Assembly (NCBI GenBank): GCA_963969495.1
Contig: OZ018326.1
Coordinates: forward strand, 154,008,306 to 154,072,305
Source: Ceratothoa steindachneri
Taxonomy: Eukaryota > Arthropoda > Malacostraca > Isopoda > Cymothoidae
Reading direction: 5' to 3'
Length of the DNA: 64,000 bases
Positions 39,701 to 51,700 of the stretch are shown here, one piece after another (positions within the stretch are counted from its first letter, which is position 1; each line of letters begins with the position of its first letter). The notes under the pieces were generated by a model. It saw only the letters and a list, made by a program, of their open reading frames with translations, ran no database searches and was not told where the DNA came from. The position numbers and the translations under genes are program-made.

Positions 39701-42700
39701 TATGAAAAATAAAGGAATTGTCACTGCATCGTTTGACCGCCAGAAAATTCTGCCATGCCCAATGTTGCAGACAGAAGTTGTCTACTATAAGAGACAACTT
39801 GCAGTGTACAATCTAACCATTTATGAAACCAGTATGGAGGGAAATAAAGCACACTGTATGATGTGGGATGAAACAATTGCAAGAAGAGGTGGTCAAGAAA
39901 TTGGATCGTGTGTACTGAAATGGTTGAGTGGATTGCCAAATGATATAAAGGAGGTCAGACTCTATAGTGATTCATGTGGTAGCCAAAATAGAAATCATTT
40001 AATTGCACCATGATAATGCATATGTGTAGGTATAAGGGGATAAAAATCACGCATTCTTTTTTGGAACCCGGACATACACACATGGAAACTGACACCATAC
40101 ACGCCGCCATTGAAAAACATAAGAAATCTACTAGAAACATTATTGAGGTCCCAAGGGACTGGATCACAACAGTCAGAGCTATCTACAGAAAGAACAAGAT
40201 ACAGGTGACAGAAATGCAATCAACTAACTTCATGATCTCAAAGATTTTGTATATATATGATGGCCCTCTGGTGAATCGTCACAAAAACACAATGAGACAG
40301 CCAATAAATTGGATGAAGATGAAGGTTATGAAATACTCTCCAGATGAAACTGGAAAAATCATGTGCTTCATATCGTTCAATCAAGATGCCTCACCACAGC
40401 ACTTAGACTTGAGGAGAAAAAGAAAGGGAAGAACCTCAAACTGGATCCTCCCCCAGCTAGAAGACGGCCCAAGGAAACTCCCACCAAAGAAGCTAAAGGA
40501 CTTGATGGATCTCCTTCCAATTATTTCTGAAGGAAGTAGGCACTTCACTTCTACAGGAACCTACAGGCAGCAGATCATCCAGATGATGATGATCCTGGGG
40601 TCTCATTGCCATAAGTTGGTACTTTTGATGACTTTGTATTTTAAGTTTATTGGAAATATAATATGGATACTGTACTTATTGAAATAGGTGGTACTGTTGC
40701 AGTCTCAGTATCACTAAATAGGTTTTTCTTTAGTAACATACCATGAAAATGGGTTCCAAAGTCAATGAAACAGGGTTCCCTATTAAAATACGAGTATTAC
40801 TTGCTTTAAATATTTTTGGAAGGCAAAGCAGCACTATTATGTTTGTGAAAAGCCGTCAAATTATAGATTTAAGTTGATATTTTTATTGAAAAAATAAACA
40901 TACTTCAGCTGTTAGTAGCTGATTTTCAGTAAAGCGTTAAAACATTTAAATGCGTTTTTCTCAAAACCTAACCTTTTGATATTGGCCCTTCTTGTTCTCG
41001 GGCCTAGAACTAAGGTAATGCACTTCTGCCGCCATCACGGCTCCATCAAGAACCGTACTTGTTCCTAAAGGGAATTCGCCTGGAAGTGGTGCATTCACAC
41101 TGCTTCCTTGCTGTTGTTTTCGACCGACGCCTCACCTGGGAGACTCATATTCGCAGCCTTAGGGTCTCTTCTATCCACGCCATTGACATTCTTCGTTTCC
41201 TGGCGGTCAGCACATGGGGTGCTGATAGAGCTACTGTTTTGCTTTTCTATCAATCCTTTGTTTGTTCGAAGCTTTACGGTGCGAATTTTATGCATCCTCA
41301 GCCGAGCGTGTATTGCGGAAGGTGGACTCAATTCACCATAACGGTCTCCGCCTGGCGACCGGTGCCTTCCGCACGTCCTCTATTAAGCGCCTACTTGTCA
41401 ATGCTAGGGATATCTCACTCGCTCTTTGCCGTGTACAGGCGTGAGCCCGGCGTCGCCATTGGCCCTCGCTGCATCCTTTCCCGATCTCGACTCGCCTATG
41501 CCGCCAAGTAACGCCAGTCATATCCTAAGCTCGTGCTAGTGCCTTTTAACTCCTTCTAGTGGTCGGTGTAGCTCTTGGGCCGGTGGCGCCTCTCGTTCTG
41601 CCCAGGACTCCACTTGCAGGTTACCACCTTTGACTATTTGTCGCCACGCCTCTGCTCTCAAAGCTTCTACAGCGCCGTGAGTATTGCGTTCGTCTTTTTG
41701 GGAGCACACTTCTTGTCACGCTGCATCCGTGCCAGTTTATACTGATGGCTCCAAGTCCCAGGATGGGGTCACTTTCCATGCAGTTTTTTCCCTGTTTGAA
41801 GTCAGCGTGGCTCTACCAGGCGTTGCTATGTCTTCATAGCCTAGCTTGTTAAAATACACCACACAGTACGGGAGATGACGCCCCGTGTCCTTTTCCGAGA
41901 CTGGATCGTGATCTTTAGCGATTCACAAAGCGCCCTTATTGCTCTTGCGGCACTGAAATCTTCAACCCCCTGGTTCGCGGTATCCGTGACACCAGATGGA
42001 TGTCGAGATTACCTTCTGTTGGGTTCCTGGACATGTTGGAATTACAGGTAATGAGTGCGCCGCTGAGGACCCTAAAGTCTTCCTCACACAGATTATATCT
42101 CAGGAATCAGGGCAGCTCTCCGGGCTGCTTGGCACAGAAGATAGGAGACGGCCGGGGGGAACTTAAAGTTGTGAGCCATTGCGCCGCGATTGTTCCCACC
42201 ATGGACCAATCCCCCCCCCCCCCCCCCCCCTAATGTCGCGACGGCTTCACGTTGCTTTCTGTCGCCTTTGAATTGAGCACACTCGAGGGACACTCTGCCA
42301 TTTGATTGAGCGTTTGCCTGCACTTTATTGCGACGACTTCGTTGTCCCCCAGACTGGTATATTTTTGTTGAATTTCCCAGTCTGCGTGTTGTGGTGAGCT
42401 TGTGTCGCATTGTTTTGAACAATACTGATTATTCCTTAAATCTAGAACCAGAATGCATATTTGAAGCCCCTTCTTTCTCAGTGGCTTCTCAGCTTATAAA
42501 TGGTAGGATAGCCAGATGCCTGGTATTGTATCTGATTTTTCCTGGACCTAGCCACCATCTAAGGCAGTTCTGGCTTGAGACTTCGTTCACTTTTGGATTG
42601 TTATGCCTTCCTCACTAGAGTATTTAATAAGTGATTACTGCTGCTCCTTTCATGGAATTTTTTAGGTTGGAAACAAAGTTCCTGCACACACTTTTTTTTT

Positions 42701-45700
42701 AATTTATTTATTTATAGATTTATACAGGGTGTATGACTAGTTAATGTGTAGTAGCCTAGTCTTTCCTAGGCCTCGCTTGAAAGTGCATAGTGACCTAGAG
42801 CCTAGGTCACTATGCACTTTCAACTGAGGCCTAGGTCACTATGCAGTAATTAGTTGGACACCCTGTATGATATCTAAACTATATCGACGCTCAATTATAC
42901 AGTCATCAACTGTAACATGTGGCAGATGCAAATGCACAGAAATTACCAGAAATGACTGATGTTTCTTCATGATAACGCCCGATCACACGTTGCAAATCAT
43001 ACCCGTGAAAAACTCCTGGAGCTGGGCTGGGAAGTTCTTCCTCACCGACCATCTATTTCGGGCACTGCAGAACCTCTTGAATGGCAAAACGTTCGCAAAT
43101 GATGGAGAACAGAAAACTGGAGTTGGAGATTTCTTTGATAGAAAACCAGTTGAATTTGACAACAAAGGCATCCATGATCTATCCCGGCTTTGGAAGCAGG
43201 CACTCGAAAATAACGGTGATTACATTGTTTATTGATGTTTCTTTTGCTGCATTGTTTCATTGTAAATCATTACCAATAAAAATTGTGCCAGAACTTTGTT
43301 TCCAAACTATTATTGCCCCATACCCAATAGTCAAGTGCCAAATTCCAAGATGTGTAGATGTGCTCCTCACCCATCACCCAATCAATATCTGAGCTCTGTT
43401 TTGACTGGTACTAGGAGTGGTGTCTTAGTTTTCTCTGGTGTTGGTGTAGGGTTTTATTTTAGATACATATTTAATTACCCATTATAGAAGTTCGTTGTCC
43501 ATTTTTTTTCACTCGCGATGCTCTCGCTAAATACTGCACAAGGACAATCTTAGAACGCTTTCAACGTATGTAGCAGTAAGCCATATCAATTAAGACAGGA
43601 ACCCTAATTTGCTTTTATTAGAAAATGGTCATTTGCACAGTCAACTCATCAAACTTTTTAAAAACCAAGATTTCACTAAAATAAAGTAGGAGTTGATATT
43701 TGAGTTAGATAACTGAGTGGCCATTAAGAAATGACGGTTTCTTGCTTATTAGCAAAAGAGTTAACCTGCAATACCACAGAAATTTTTTCTCAGCTCAATT
43801 ACTCAGATATGAAATAATTTATCCTCACAAGTCATTGAAAGCACTTCAGTCTACATGTTTAAGATTAGAATTTTTAAATTTTAGGATAAAAAAAACCTCT
43901 TGTCTGGCCTTAAGTGTATCTTAGGATCTTCGCCGATCATTAATTTCGTGGCCCCAATAACTAATGAATAGAAACTATCCCCATTCTTAAATCTGTCGTC
44001 ACCATACATACAGTGAAGCTCTTTCTTTTTTTTCTATTTTGACCTTGTCATCCTGCATGGAAACACCTTCCTTGAGTTACACGTCTTTCCTCCTCCAAGT
44101 AGTCTTCACTTGTGGACTTCTTGGGCTGTCTTTCTTCCATATATTTTAAAGTTACCTCTTTAACTACCAACATCTTGAAAATCTGTCTGGTGGAGATTTT
44201 ACCCATCGCTTTTCATAATACATCCTACTCTACTATGGCCCTCTATTTTCGGACTATGGCCAACGTGGAAAGAAACCTCATTGTGGATGCCACCCTTCAT
44301 GCCCGATCTACCGCTGCTTTTTTGTCTCCGTCCCTGCAATGCTCTAATAGTTTTCCATAAAAAAACCCCACACAATCAAGGATAGAGGTTTTTTCTCTGG
44401 CGTTGAAGGGAGAAACTAAGCACATTGAAGGCATCTCGGGCAGAAAGTTTTGTGAGGAGAGGTTGGTAAAGAGAGCTGTCAAAGATGGGGGAAAAGGAAA
44501 GGTATCTAGCTCAAGTAGTCTAAAGAAGAGCAATAACTTCGGTACAGCAAATAAATAAAAAGTAAACTTTAACACATGTATTAAAATAGATCTGGGATAA
44601 AAATAAAAATTTGGGAGATGGTCACTTTAAGGTGAATTGATGACTCCAGCATCCCCGTCCTAACCTAATAACCATGCTATTTAGTATACTCATTAGATTA
44701 TTATACAACAACAGGTTCTCCGTGCCCTGGGCATGATTGTATTCTTACTCTCCCATCTCAAGATTTACTGATGCTACCCTGAAAAATTATTGGGGGGAAG
44801 GGGGGGTGTTCTTAGATATTTGTTGTGTGTATTCAGAATTGAAATGCGCTCAATCACGCCCCTATACCCCATAACACTGAAATTTAATGCCCTCTTTCAC
44901 CTAACTGCTTTGGTTGCATTAAATGACTTGAAACCACATTCAGGACTCTCCTATGCGTTTTCTTTTTTATCCTTCTACACCGATTGACGCATTCCAACTC
45001 ATACCTGTTGTGTAGCAAAATTTCCTCTTCTTTTTTTTCAGTGTAAGTACAAGGCACTGTCGGCTGCCGATCTCTGCAGAGAAGAAAAACATCCCCTAAA
45101 AATCATGGACGCAACAAAGCGGTTCTTTGAATGTCGAAACTGCAAGCAGCGCACCATCTCACTGAATAAATTGCCCACTAAATCGTGCTCTCACTGTTCC
45201 CATTCATCATGGAAGAGAGTCGCTATGGCCAGGGTAATGGCATTACAAATTTTACATAAACTTTGACCCGACATTTAATCCCACAAATTTAACGCATTTA
45301 GTTTCCCCAGGAATATTGTTGGAAAAATCATCTTCCTGGAGACAATCCTTGTTATTGTATTAGGGAACTGATAATAAGAGAGATGAGGGTACCCTTCTAC
45401 TTGCGATCTATCTCCTAAAATATAATTGTAATGAGGAGGTCTAATGAGCCTGGACACTTGAGTTTGAGCTTGTGTGTGTAGAACAAATCCATGTCAGAAT
45501 AAATGATGAATCTTAGCTCTCTCATCTCTCTTCGATAGGTTTTGCTATTTGACCGCCCATATTTCTTTGCAATCATGTTTTAGCACTTCACTAGTACTCA
45601 CTAATTTTTCATGGAACACTACAAGGCATTTCGAATTCCCTGTAGCCTCTCTTTCTATCTCTTGCAACACCCTGCAAAAGGAAGGGAGGAGATCAACTGT

Positions 45701-48700
45701 CACGCTTCCCCACTCCCACTCCCATTTCCTAGTTCCTCAAGTAGATATAACTCCAGCTATTATCTTTTTTACTACAATATTAGATTACAATTTCATCTCT
45801 ATTCATTCAATTTTTCTTGTATGTTTTCCTCCTAAATCATCATTATCAGAGTAAAAAAAAGAGGAGTTTCAGTAAACCTCCCTCGTAAGGGGCGTGGCGA
45901 TTTGCCTTCCTGGCCGCTGTGCTGACGGGACTAAGCGCCCCTTCCGGCCCCAGCTTAGCCTCTTCTTTCTGACAGCCTGTGTTTTTACCCTACTTTTCAT
46001 TTTCCCTACAACCTCTCCCACAACTTTCTCTGGCCGGCCTCTAATTTCACAGGCTATACGCTGACCAGCTTCCTCTCACCCCTGAACTCCGGTCTGGGCT
46101 CGTGGGTTTTTAACAACATGCTTCATCATGACCCACACCTTCCTCACATACCCTTTCTTTCTCTCCTTTTCACAGTCTATCGATTTTACGCCGTGCCTAA
46201 GGTGGAGCTGCCATGCTAATGGGCCGCCAGGTCATTAGGCGGGAGGAGTGGCCTCATATGGTGACAGATGGTTCTGCTGGCCCTGTATTCACCCCTCACA
46301 TGGAGGTCTCCCCCCCCTCCCTCTGCTTTTTTAGAGTGGCAATCGCCCCCTTAATTGCTCAGGGGACTGGCCAGAAAGCATGCCAGCGGCCCATAATTAT
46401 AATTGATCACTCCCAGTGGGAGCGGCTTGATAGGACCAACCCCCCTGCGGGCCCGAATATCGAGCTCACAGGGGGTCACTATACGTGCCCCCCCTCTTTT
46501 CCCGGACGGATGCCAGTTCGCCGGCCCAGGATATGACAAAAGGGAACCTGTGATCTCTTGGGGAGGAGGATGGCCACATGGAGGTCTCCCCTGAGATGGA
46601 CATGGTCCTTGTGGTGACACAGCCCCCGTCTGGGAGTCTGGGTTCTGTGCCAAGCACAGAACCGGAGTCCGCCCCTGTGAAGGCTTCTCCTTAGACTGCC
46701 GGGGCGCCTAAGGACTTACAAGGAAAGAGGGGATTTCCTCTCCTGGCTGGTGCTCCTGTGACAGGCAAGACCTTCTCCATTTCAGAGTAGGATCTTGCCG
46801 AGGCCGACCCATCTGTCCTAGGGGCTTCTGCCGGCGGAGGAGAGAAGTGGGTTTATTCCCCGCCCTCCTCTCGCAAAAAGAAAAAAACGGGGGGGGGGGC
46901 TCCTCTCCCAACGCGGGAGCCGCCGGGGGCCGCTGCCGTTTCGGTTTGGAACTAAGCCGAGAACGGCGCGTCCGGCCCTGGTGCTTTTCCTGGTGGGGAG
47001 TCCCTGACGAAGACCATAAGTGCGGAGAGCGGAGCCTCGATTGCGTCGGTGCCCCTCATTCAGAGGTTACCTGGCGTTTTCGGGCCCGCTGGCTCCAAAC
47101 CCTTCCTTGTTATTCGCTCCACTGATGGCAGCATGTTGGCTAAGGGCAACATGATCCATCAGAGGAAAGCTTTAGCTAGCGTGATTGGTAGAGAGACGAA
47201 AGTGACCCGTTTCTCGGACGGTTGCCTTCTGGCGAGTGCGTCGAATCCCTCCGAGGTGGCCATGATTAGTGCCTTTCGGACACTTGATGGCACGCTGGTG
47301 AGTGTGACGCCGCACTCTAACATGAATTTCGTGAAAGTAGTAGTTTATGCGAAGGAACTCGTGGACTATTCCATACAAGACATCACCTTAGAGCTGGGCG
47401 ACAGTGAAGAAGTCAAGGTTGAACGTGTGATGAGAAAACAGGGAGGTGCTTAGAGACCCACCCCTACACTCTTCGTCACGTTCGATTGTGACAAGCTCCC
47501 TGAGTCGGTGCGTGCTGGTTGGTATCGCTACCGCGTGAAGACATTCGTGCCATTACCACGATTCGTATGGCCAAAGCGGCCATACGTTCATGTAGACGTA
47601 CAAATTTGGGCTTACCCAAAGTCTGTGTAAGTTGCTTCCTTCTTGCATCTTTGCTTTTTCTCGTTATTTTTTTTTTAGCCTTTGTCCTTTTTTATCCTTG
47701 TCATGTGTTATCTAGATAATGTTTTGTTTTTTAATACAGTCTAATTGTAGGCTGTGGTGTACGGTTATTTATGTCCAAGTAGGCAGTCGCCAGATGGGCT
47801 ACCACAATAAAAGAAAAAATCTACCCACCCCAGGCGCTCATCTGGCAAAGCTGGCGGAACAAAGGGTTCACATCCAGCCCCGACTAAAACCGGGGCTCCC
47901 CTACCTTCCCCCAGCGTGACCGTTGTCCCGTAAGGCGAAACGGCCACTCGCCTCCACCGAGTCGTTAGACTCACAGGAGGCAACACCCCTGAAGTTGGTC
48001 GTGAGGCCATCTTCCGAGGTTCCTAAAGCTGCCGCCCGCCTGAAAGGAGGACAGCACTAAAGGAGCTCTGCTTACGGAAACCGTACGGCCATTCTCGTGA
48101 GGGTCTTCTCTTTGAAGAGGGCCCCCGCAATGGAATTGCCGCGGACTCGGGGCCAACTGGAAGTTGCTGCGGAGGCTTGTATCCTCCCTTTCCCCGCTAG
48201 CTATCTTTTTGCAGGAGACAATGCTGGGCGCGTGCCACCCTCCCGGGCTATAAAGGTTTTGCGACCCCAACACCACGGGATGGGAGCCGTAGGAAGATTT
48301 GCGAATTACACCAGGCATGATGTTTCTGTTCTTAACTTTACTTTAGATACTTCCTTGCAGGCTTTTCTTGGCGGGCATACGTGTCTTCACTTAACGGGAA
48401 GACCCTTCTAACAGAGGTATGGAAGCGAGTCAAGTTTCCGCAGGACCCCCCTCCCGTTCTCCAGGTGAATGGGACTGCAATCTCGGACCCCGTGTCCTTT
48501 GCGGAATCCTTCGCGACCACATTCTCTAGCCGGGATGCTGCTCCGCCAGCATTCAATGCGCGTCGTGATGTCGCGGAAGGCCACCGACTGGACTTTACCT
48601 CCAGAAGCGGAGAACCCTTTAACGACAGGTTCACTCTGGAGTGAGTTGCGTTCTGCTCTCGCTTCGTGCGCGGACACCGTCCCTGCTCCGGACGATGTCC

Positions 48701-51700
48701 CGTACGCCATACTTCGATACCTGGGTGAGCGAGGCATGGCCTCTCTGTCAGATTTGTTCAACAGGATCTGGGTAGAGTGTATCCTCCCAGATTCCTGGCG
48801 AATCGCTACTGCACTCTACCCCGGCCGGTTTCCGCCCAATCTCTCTAACCTCCTGCGTGTGTAAGTTGATGGAGAAATTTGTCAATGTTAGATTAGCTTT
48901 TTTTCTGGACAGCGGAGGACATCTGTCTTCTGCACAGTGTGGCTTCTGCAAGTTCCACTCCATGTCGGATTCTCTGCTCCCACTGCAAAATGCCGTCTGG
49001 GAGGCCTTGCTTCGTAGATAGCACTACGCCACGGTGTTTTTTGCTCCAGAGAAGGTCTATTATACCGCATGACGATACGGTAACATGGAGACTCTCCACA
49101 CGATGAGGGCGAGGGGACGCCTCCCAATCTTTAAATCTGAATTTTCTCGAGATTGTCGATTCCGTGTACGAGTGGAGGGAGCCCTCTCCGGCCCAATGGA
49201 ACAGGATTAGAGTGCCCTACAGGAGAGTGTCCTCAGTGTCGCACTCTTTGCCCTGAGCATTACCTCGCTGCTGCCGGAAGATGTTCTCGCTACGCTCTAC
49301 GTGGACGACCTTGCCATCTCTTTTGGCGCGGCCTAGATGCCAACTCTGGAGCGTCGACTCCAACAGGCATTGAACCGCGTCTCCCGCTATGCCGAAGCGC
49401 ATGGCTTCGGTTTTCCTTGGCCAAGACTAAGGTGGTGCACTTCTACCGCCATCTGCGGCTCCACCCTGACCCAGACTTGTTTCTAAATGGGGTGCGCCTG
49501 GAAGTGGTTGTCTTGCACAGTTTCCTTGGTCTTGTATTTGACCGATTCCTAACCCGGTAGGCTCCTATTCGCAGCCTTAGGGTCTCTTGTACCTGCGCCA
49601 TTGATATTCTTCGTTCCTTGAAGTTTTTCCTAGGGCGTTGATAGGGCTACTGCCCTATTATTTCATCGATCCTTTATTTGTTCGAAGCTCGACTACAGAT
49701 GCGTGTTTTATGCATCCGCGGACGAGTGCATTGCGGAAGGTGGACTCGATCCCTAGCACCGACCTTCGCCTGGCGACCGATGCATTCCGCACTTTCCCCA
49801 TTAAGAGCTAACTTGATGCTGGGGAGATGCCACTCACTCTGCGCTGTGCACAGCGCATTATTCGCCTGTACACGCGAGCTCGGCGCATCCTTCAGTCGCC
49901 AACAGCTCTCAATGTATCCGTCGCCGAGAGACGCCATTCATACCCAAGTCCTTTGGGTTTAGGGCTAGGATCTCCGGCCGGTGGCGCCTCTGGTTCTGCC
50001 CAGGACGCCACCTTTAAATATTTGTCGCCACGCCTCTGCTCCCAAACCTTCTACAGCACCGGGAGTATTGCGCTCTGCCTTTTTAGAGCACATTTCGTGT
50101 CACGCTAGAACCGTGTCAGTGTATACGGAGGGCTCCAATTCCCACGCCGTATCCCTTCTGTTTGAAGTCAGCGGGGCTCTCAGGCACTGCGTCCTTCTTC
50201 ACGGCCGAGCTAGTTGCAATACACCACTCTGTACTCGAGATAACGTGACGTGCCCGGTTCGGAGACCGGATTGTGATTTATAGCGACTTACCAAGCCCCC
50301 TGAGTCCTCTCGGGAGATTGGAATCTCCACATCCCTGGTTCTCGTTATCCATTACGCCACGGTTTTGGTGAGCCGTGCGGATGTCGAAATTATCTTCTGC
50401 TAGGTTCCTGGACATGTAGGATTTGCGGGAATGAGGGCGCCAAAGAATCCGCGAAGACTGGGCAACCAGACCAGCGTTTCCCTCTTCCCCACACCGATTA
50501 CATGGCAGGAATACGGGCAGCTTGGCAAAGAAGATGAGAGACGGTCAAGGGGAACTTAAAGTTACGTGCCATTGCGCCGCGACTCTTCCCATGGACCTAC
50601 CCCCGAATGCCGCCACGGCTTCAGGTTGCTTTCTGTCTTCTCCGAATTGGACACACTCGCGGGATGCACCGCCATTTGATGGAGCTTTCGCCTGCGCCTT
50701 ATTGCAACGACTGCGTTGTTCCCCAGACTGTTGAGCACATTCTTGTTGAATGTCCCAGTCTGGGTGATCTTCGCGTAAGTCACTTGTCCCGGTACTATGC
50801 CGAGTGGGGTCGCTACCGCTTGTCCCTTGTACTCAGTACAGATTCGTGCACACTGACGTGGACTATTCCGACTTTTGGGGGGAGGCTGGCCTACTACCCT
50901 TTATTTCACTGTTTGTTGTGAGCCGAAGGTTCCTGCGCCGGGGGGAGGCGTGCCTACCCCCGACGCCTGAGTGTGCTTCCTTTTTGCTCTATTTTTTTAT
51001 TATTTTTTTTTTTTACCTCTGCCATTTTGAAGTTATTTTTTTTACCTTTGCCATTTTGAAGTTATTTTTTATATATATATATATTATTTGTTTTTAATAT
51101 AGCCTAGCAATAGGCTGGTTCGAATACGGCTATTTATGCCAAGTAGGCGGTCGCCAGATGGGGTTCTAAAATTAAATAAAATAATTCAGTAAACCGCTAT
51201 CTCCACTCTTTCAACCATTTTGTCATTGAGGACAAAATGGTATCCGAACTATGAGTATCCATAGCATATGGCTCTTGCTAGCCGAGTGGATACGGCGTTA
51301 GTGATCTAACCTAACGGTACCCGGTTTGATCCCAGCATGAGCAGACATAAACGTCAGCGCACGTAGAGATCTGGCTACCAATTGGTGAATGCGCTGTTCT
51401 TATCCATCACGCTCTCTTTTTCAAGGAATCCTACCCCGTAAGGGGCACGGCGATTTGTTTGGCTGGCCCCCGTCCGCCCTCAGATTAGTCTTCTTTCTGA
51501 CACCCTGCTTCCTCACTTTTGCTACAACTTTGGTCGGCCTATAATTTCGCAGGGTAGACACCGACCAGCTTCCTCTCACCCAGCCTTTCCCCCAGAGCTC
51601 CTGTTTGGGGTGGTGGGTTCTAACAGCCTGACTCACCCCCACCCTCACCTTCCTCGCATACCCTCTGTCTCTTTTCTCTGACTTAATTTTACGCCCAGCC

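Larger units (their letters stand above)
37647..41007 (+). mobile_element. 3361-bp DNA transposon with 27-bp inverted repeats and AACT duplication
   Basis: Inserted in the reverse-transcriptase region of LINE copy A4. The terminal 27 bases (37647-37673, beginning CTAGGCCCGAGAAC) are a perfect inverted repeat of 40981-41007. Flanking AACT is duplicated. It carries a broken, intron-containing gene for a putative transposase in the + orientation, and several subterminal GGCCAATGTC-like motifs. A 4-bp duplication is the size reported for Sola-type elements, but I cannot assign the superfamily by eye. The terminal repeats are better preserved than the gene. Confidence 0.9.
45879..51184 (+). mobile_element. 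Family A LINE copy A5, complete ends, 11-bp target duplication
   Basis: Flanked by a perfect 11-bp duplication TTCAGTAAACC (45868-45878 and 51185-51195). It therefore shows both true ends: 5' start TCCCTCGTAAGGGGCG and a 3' end after the double hairpin and an A-rich AAATTAAATAAAATAA. The interior is decayed, with ORF1 (to about 47600), a nested LINE tail, most of the endonuclease deleted, the reverse transcriptase (48400-49560, YVDD 49298-49309), RNase H (about 50100-50480) and the C-terminal block (about 50600-50900). Confidence 0.9.

Noticed and set aside
51271..51345. Functional tRNA gene
   Set aside because: Boxes A and B are present but the acceptor stem and anticodon arm do not pair.
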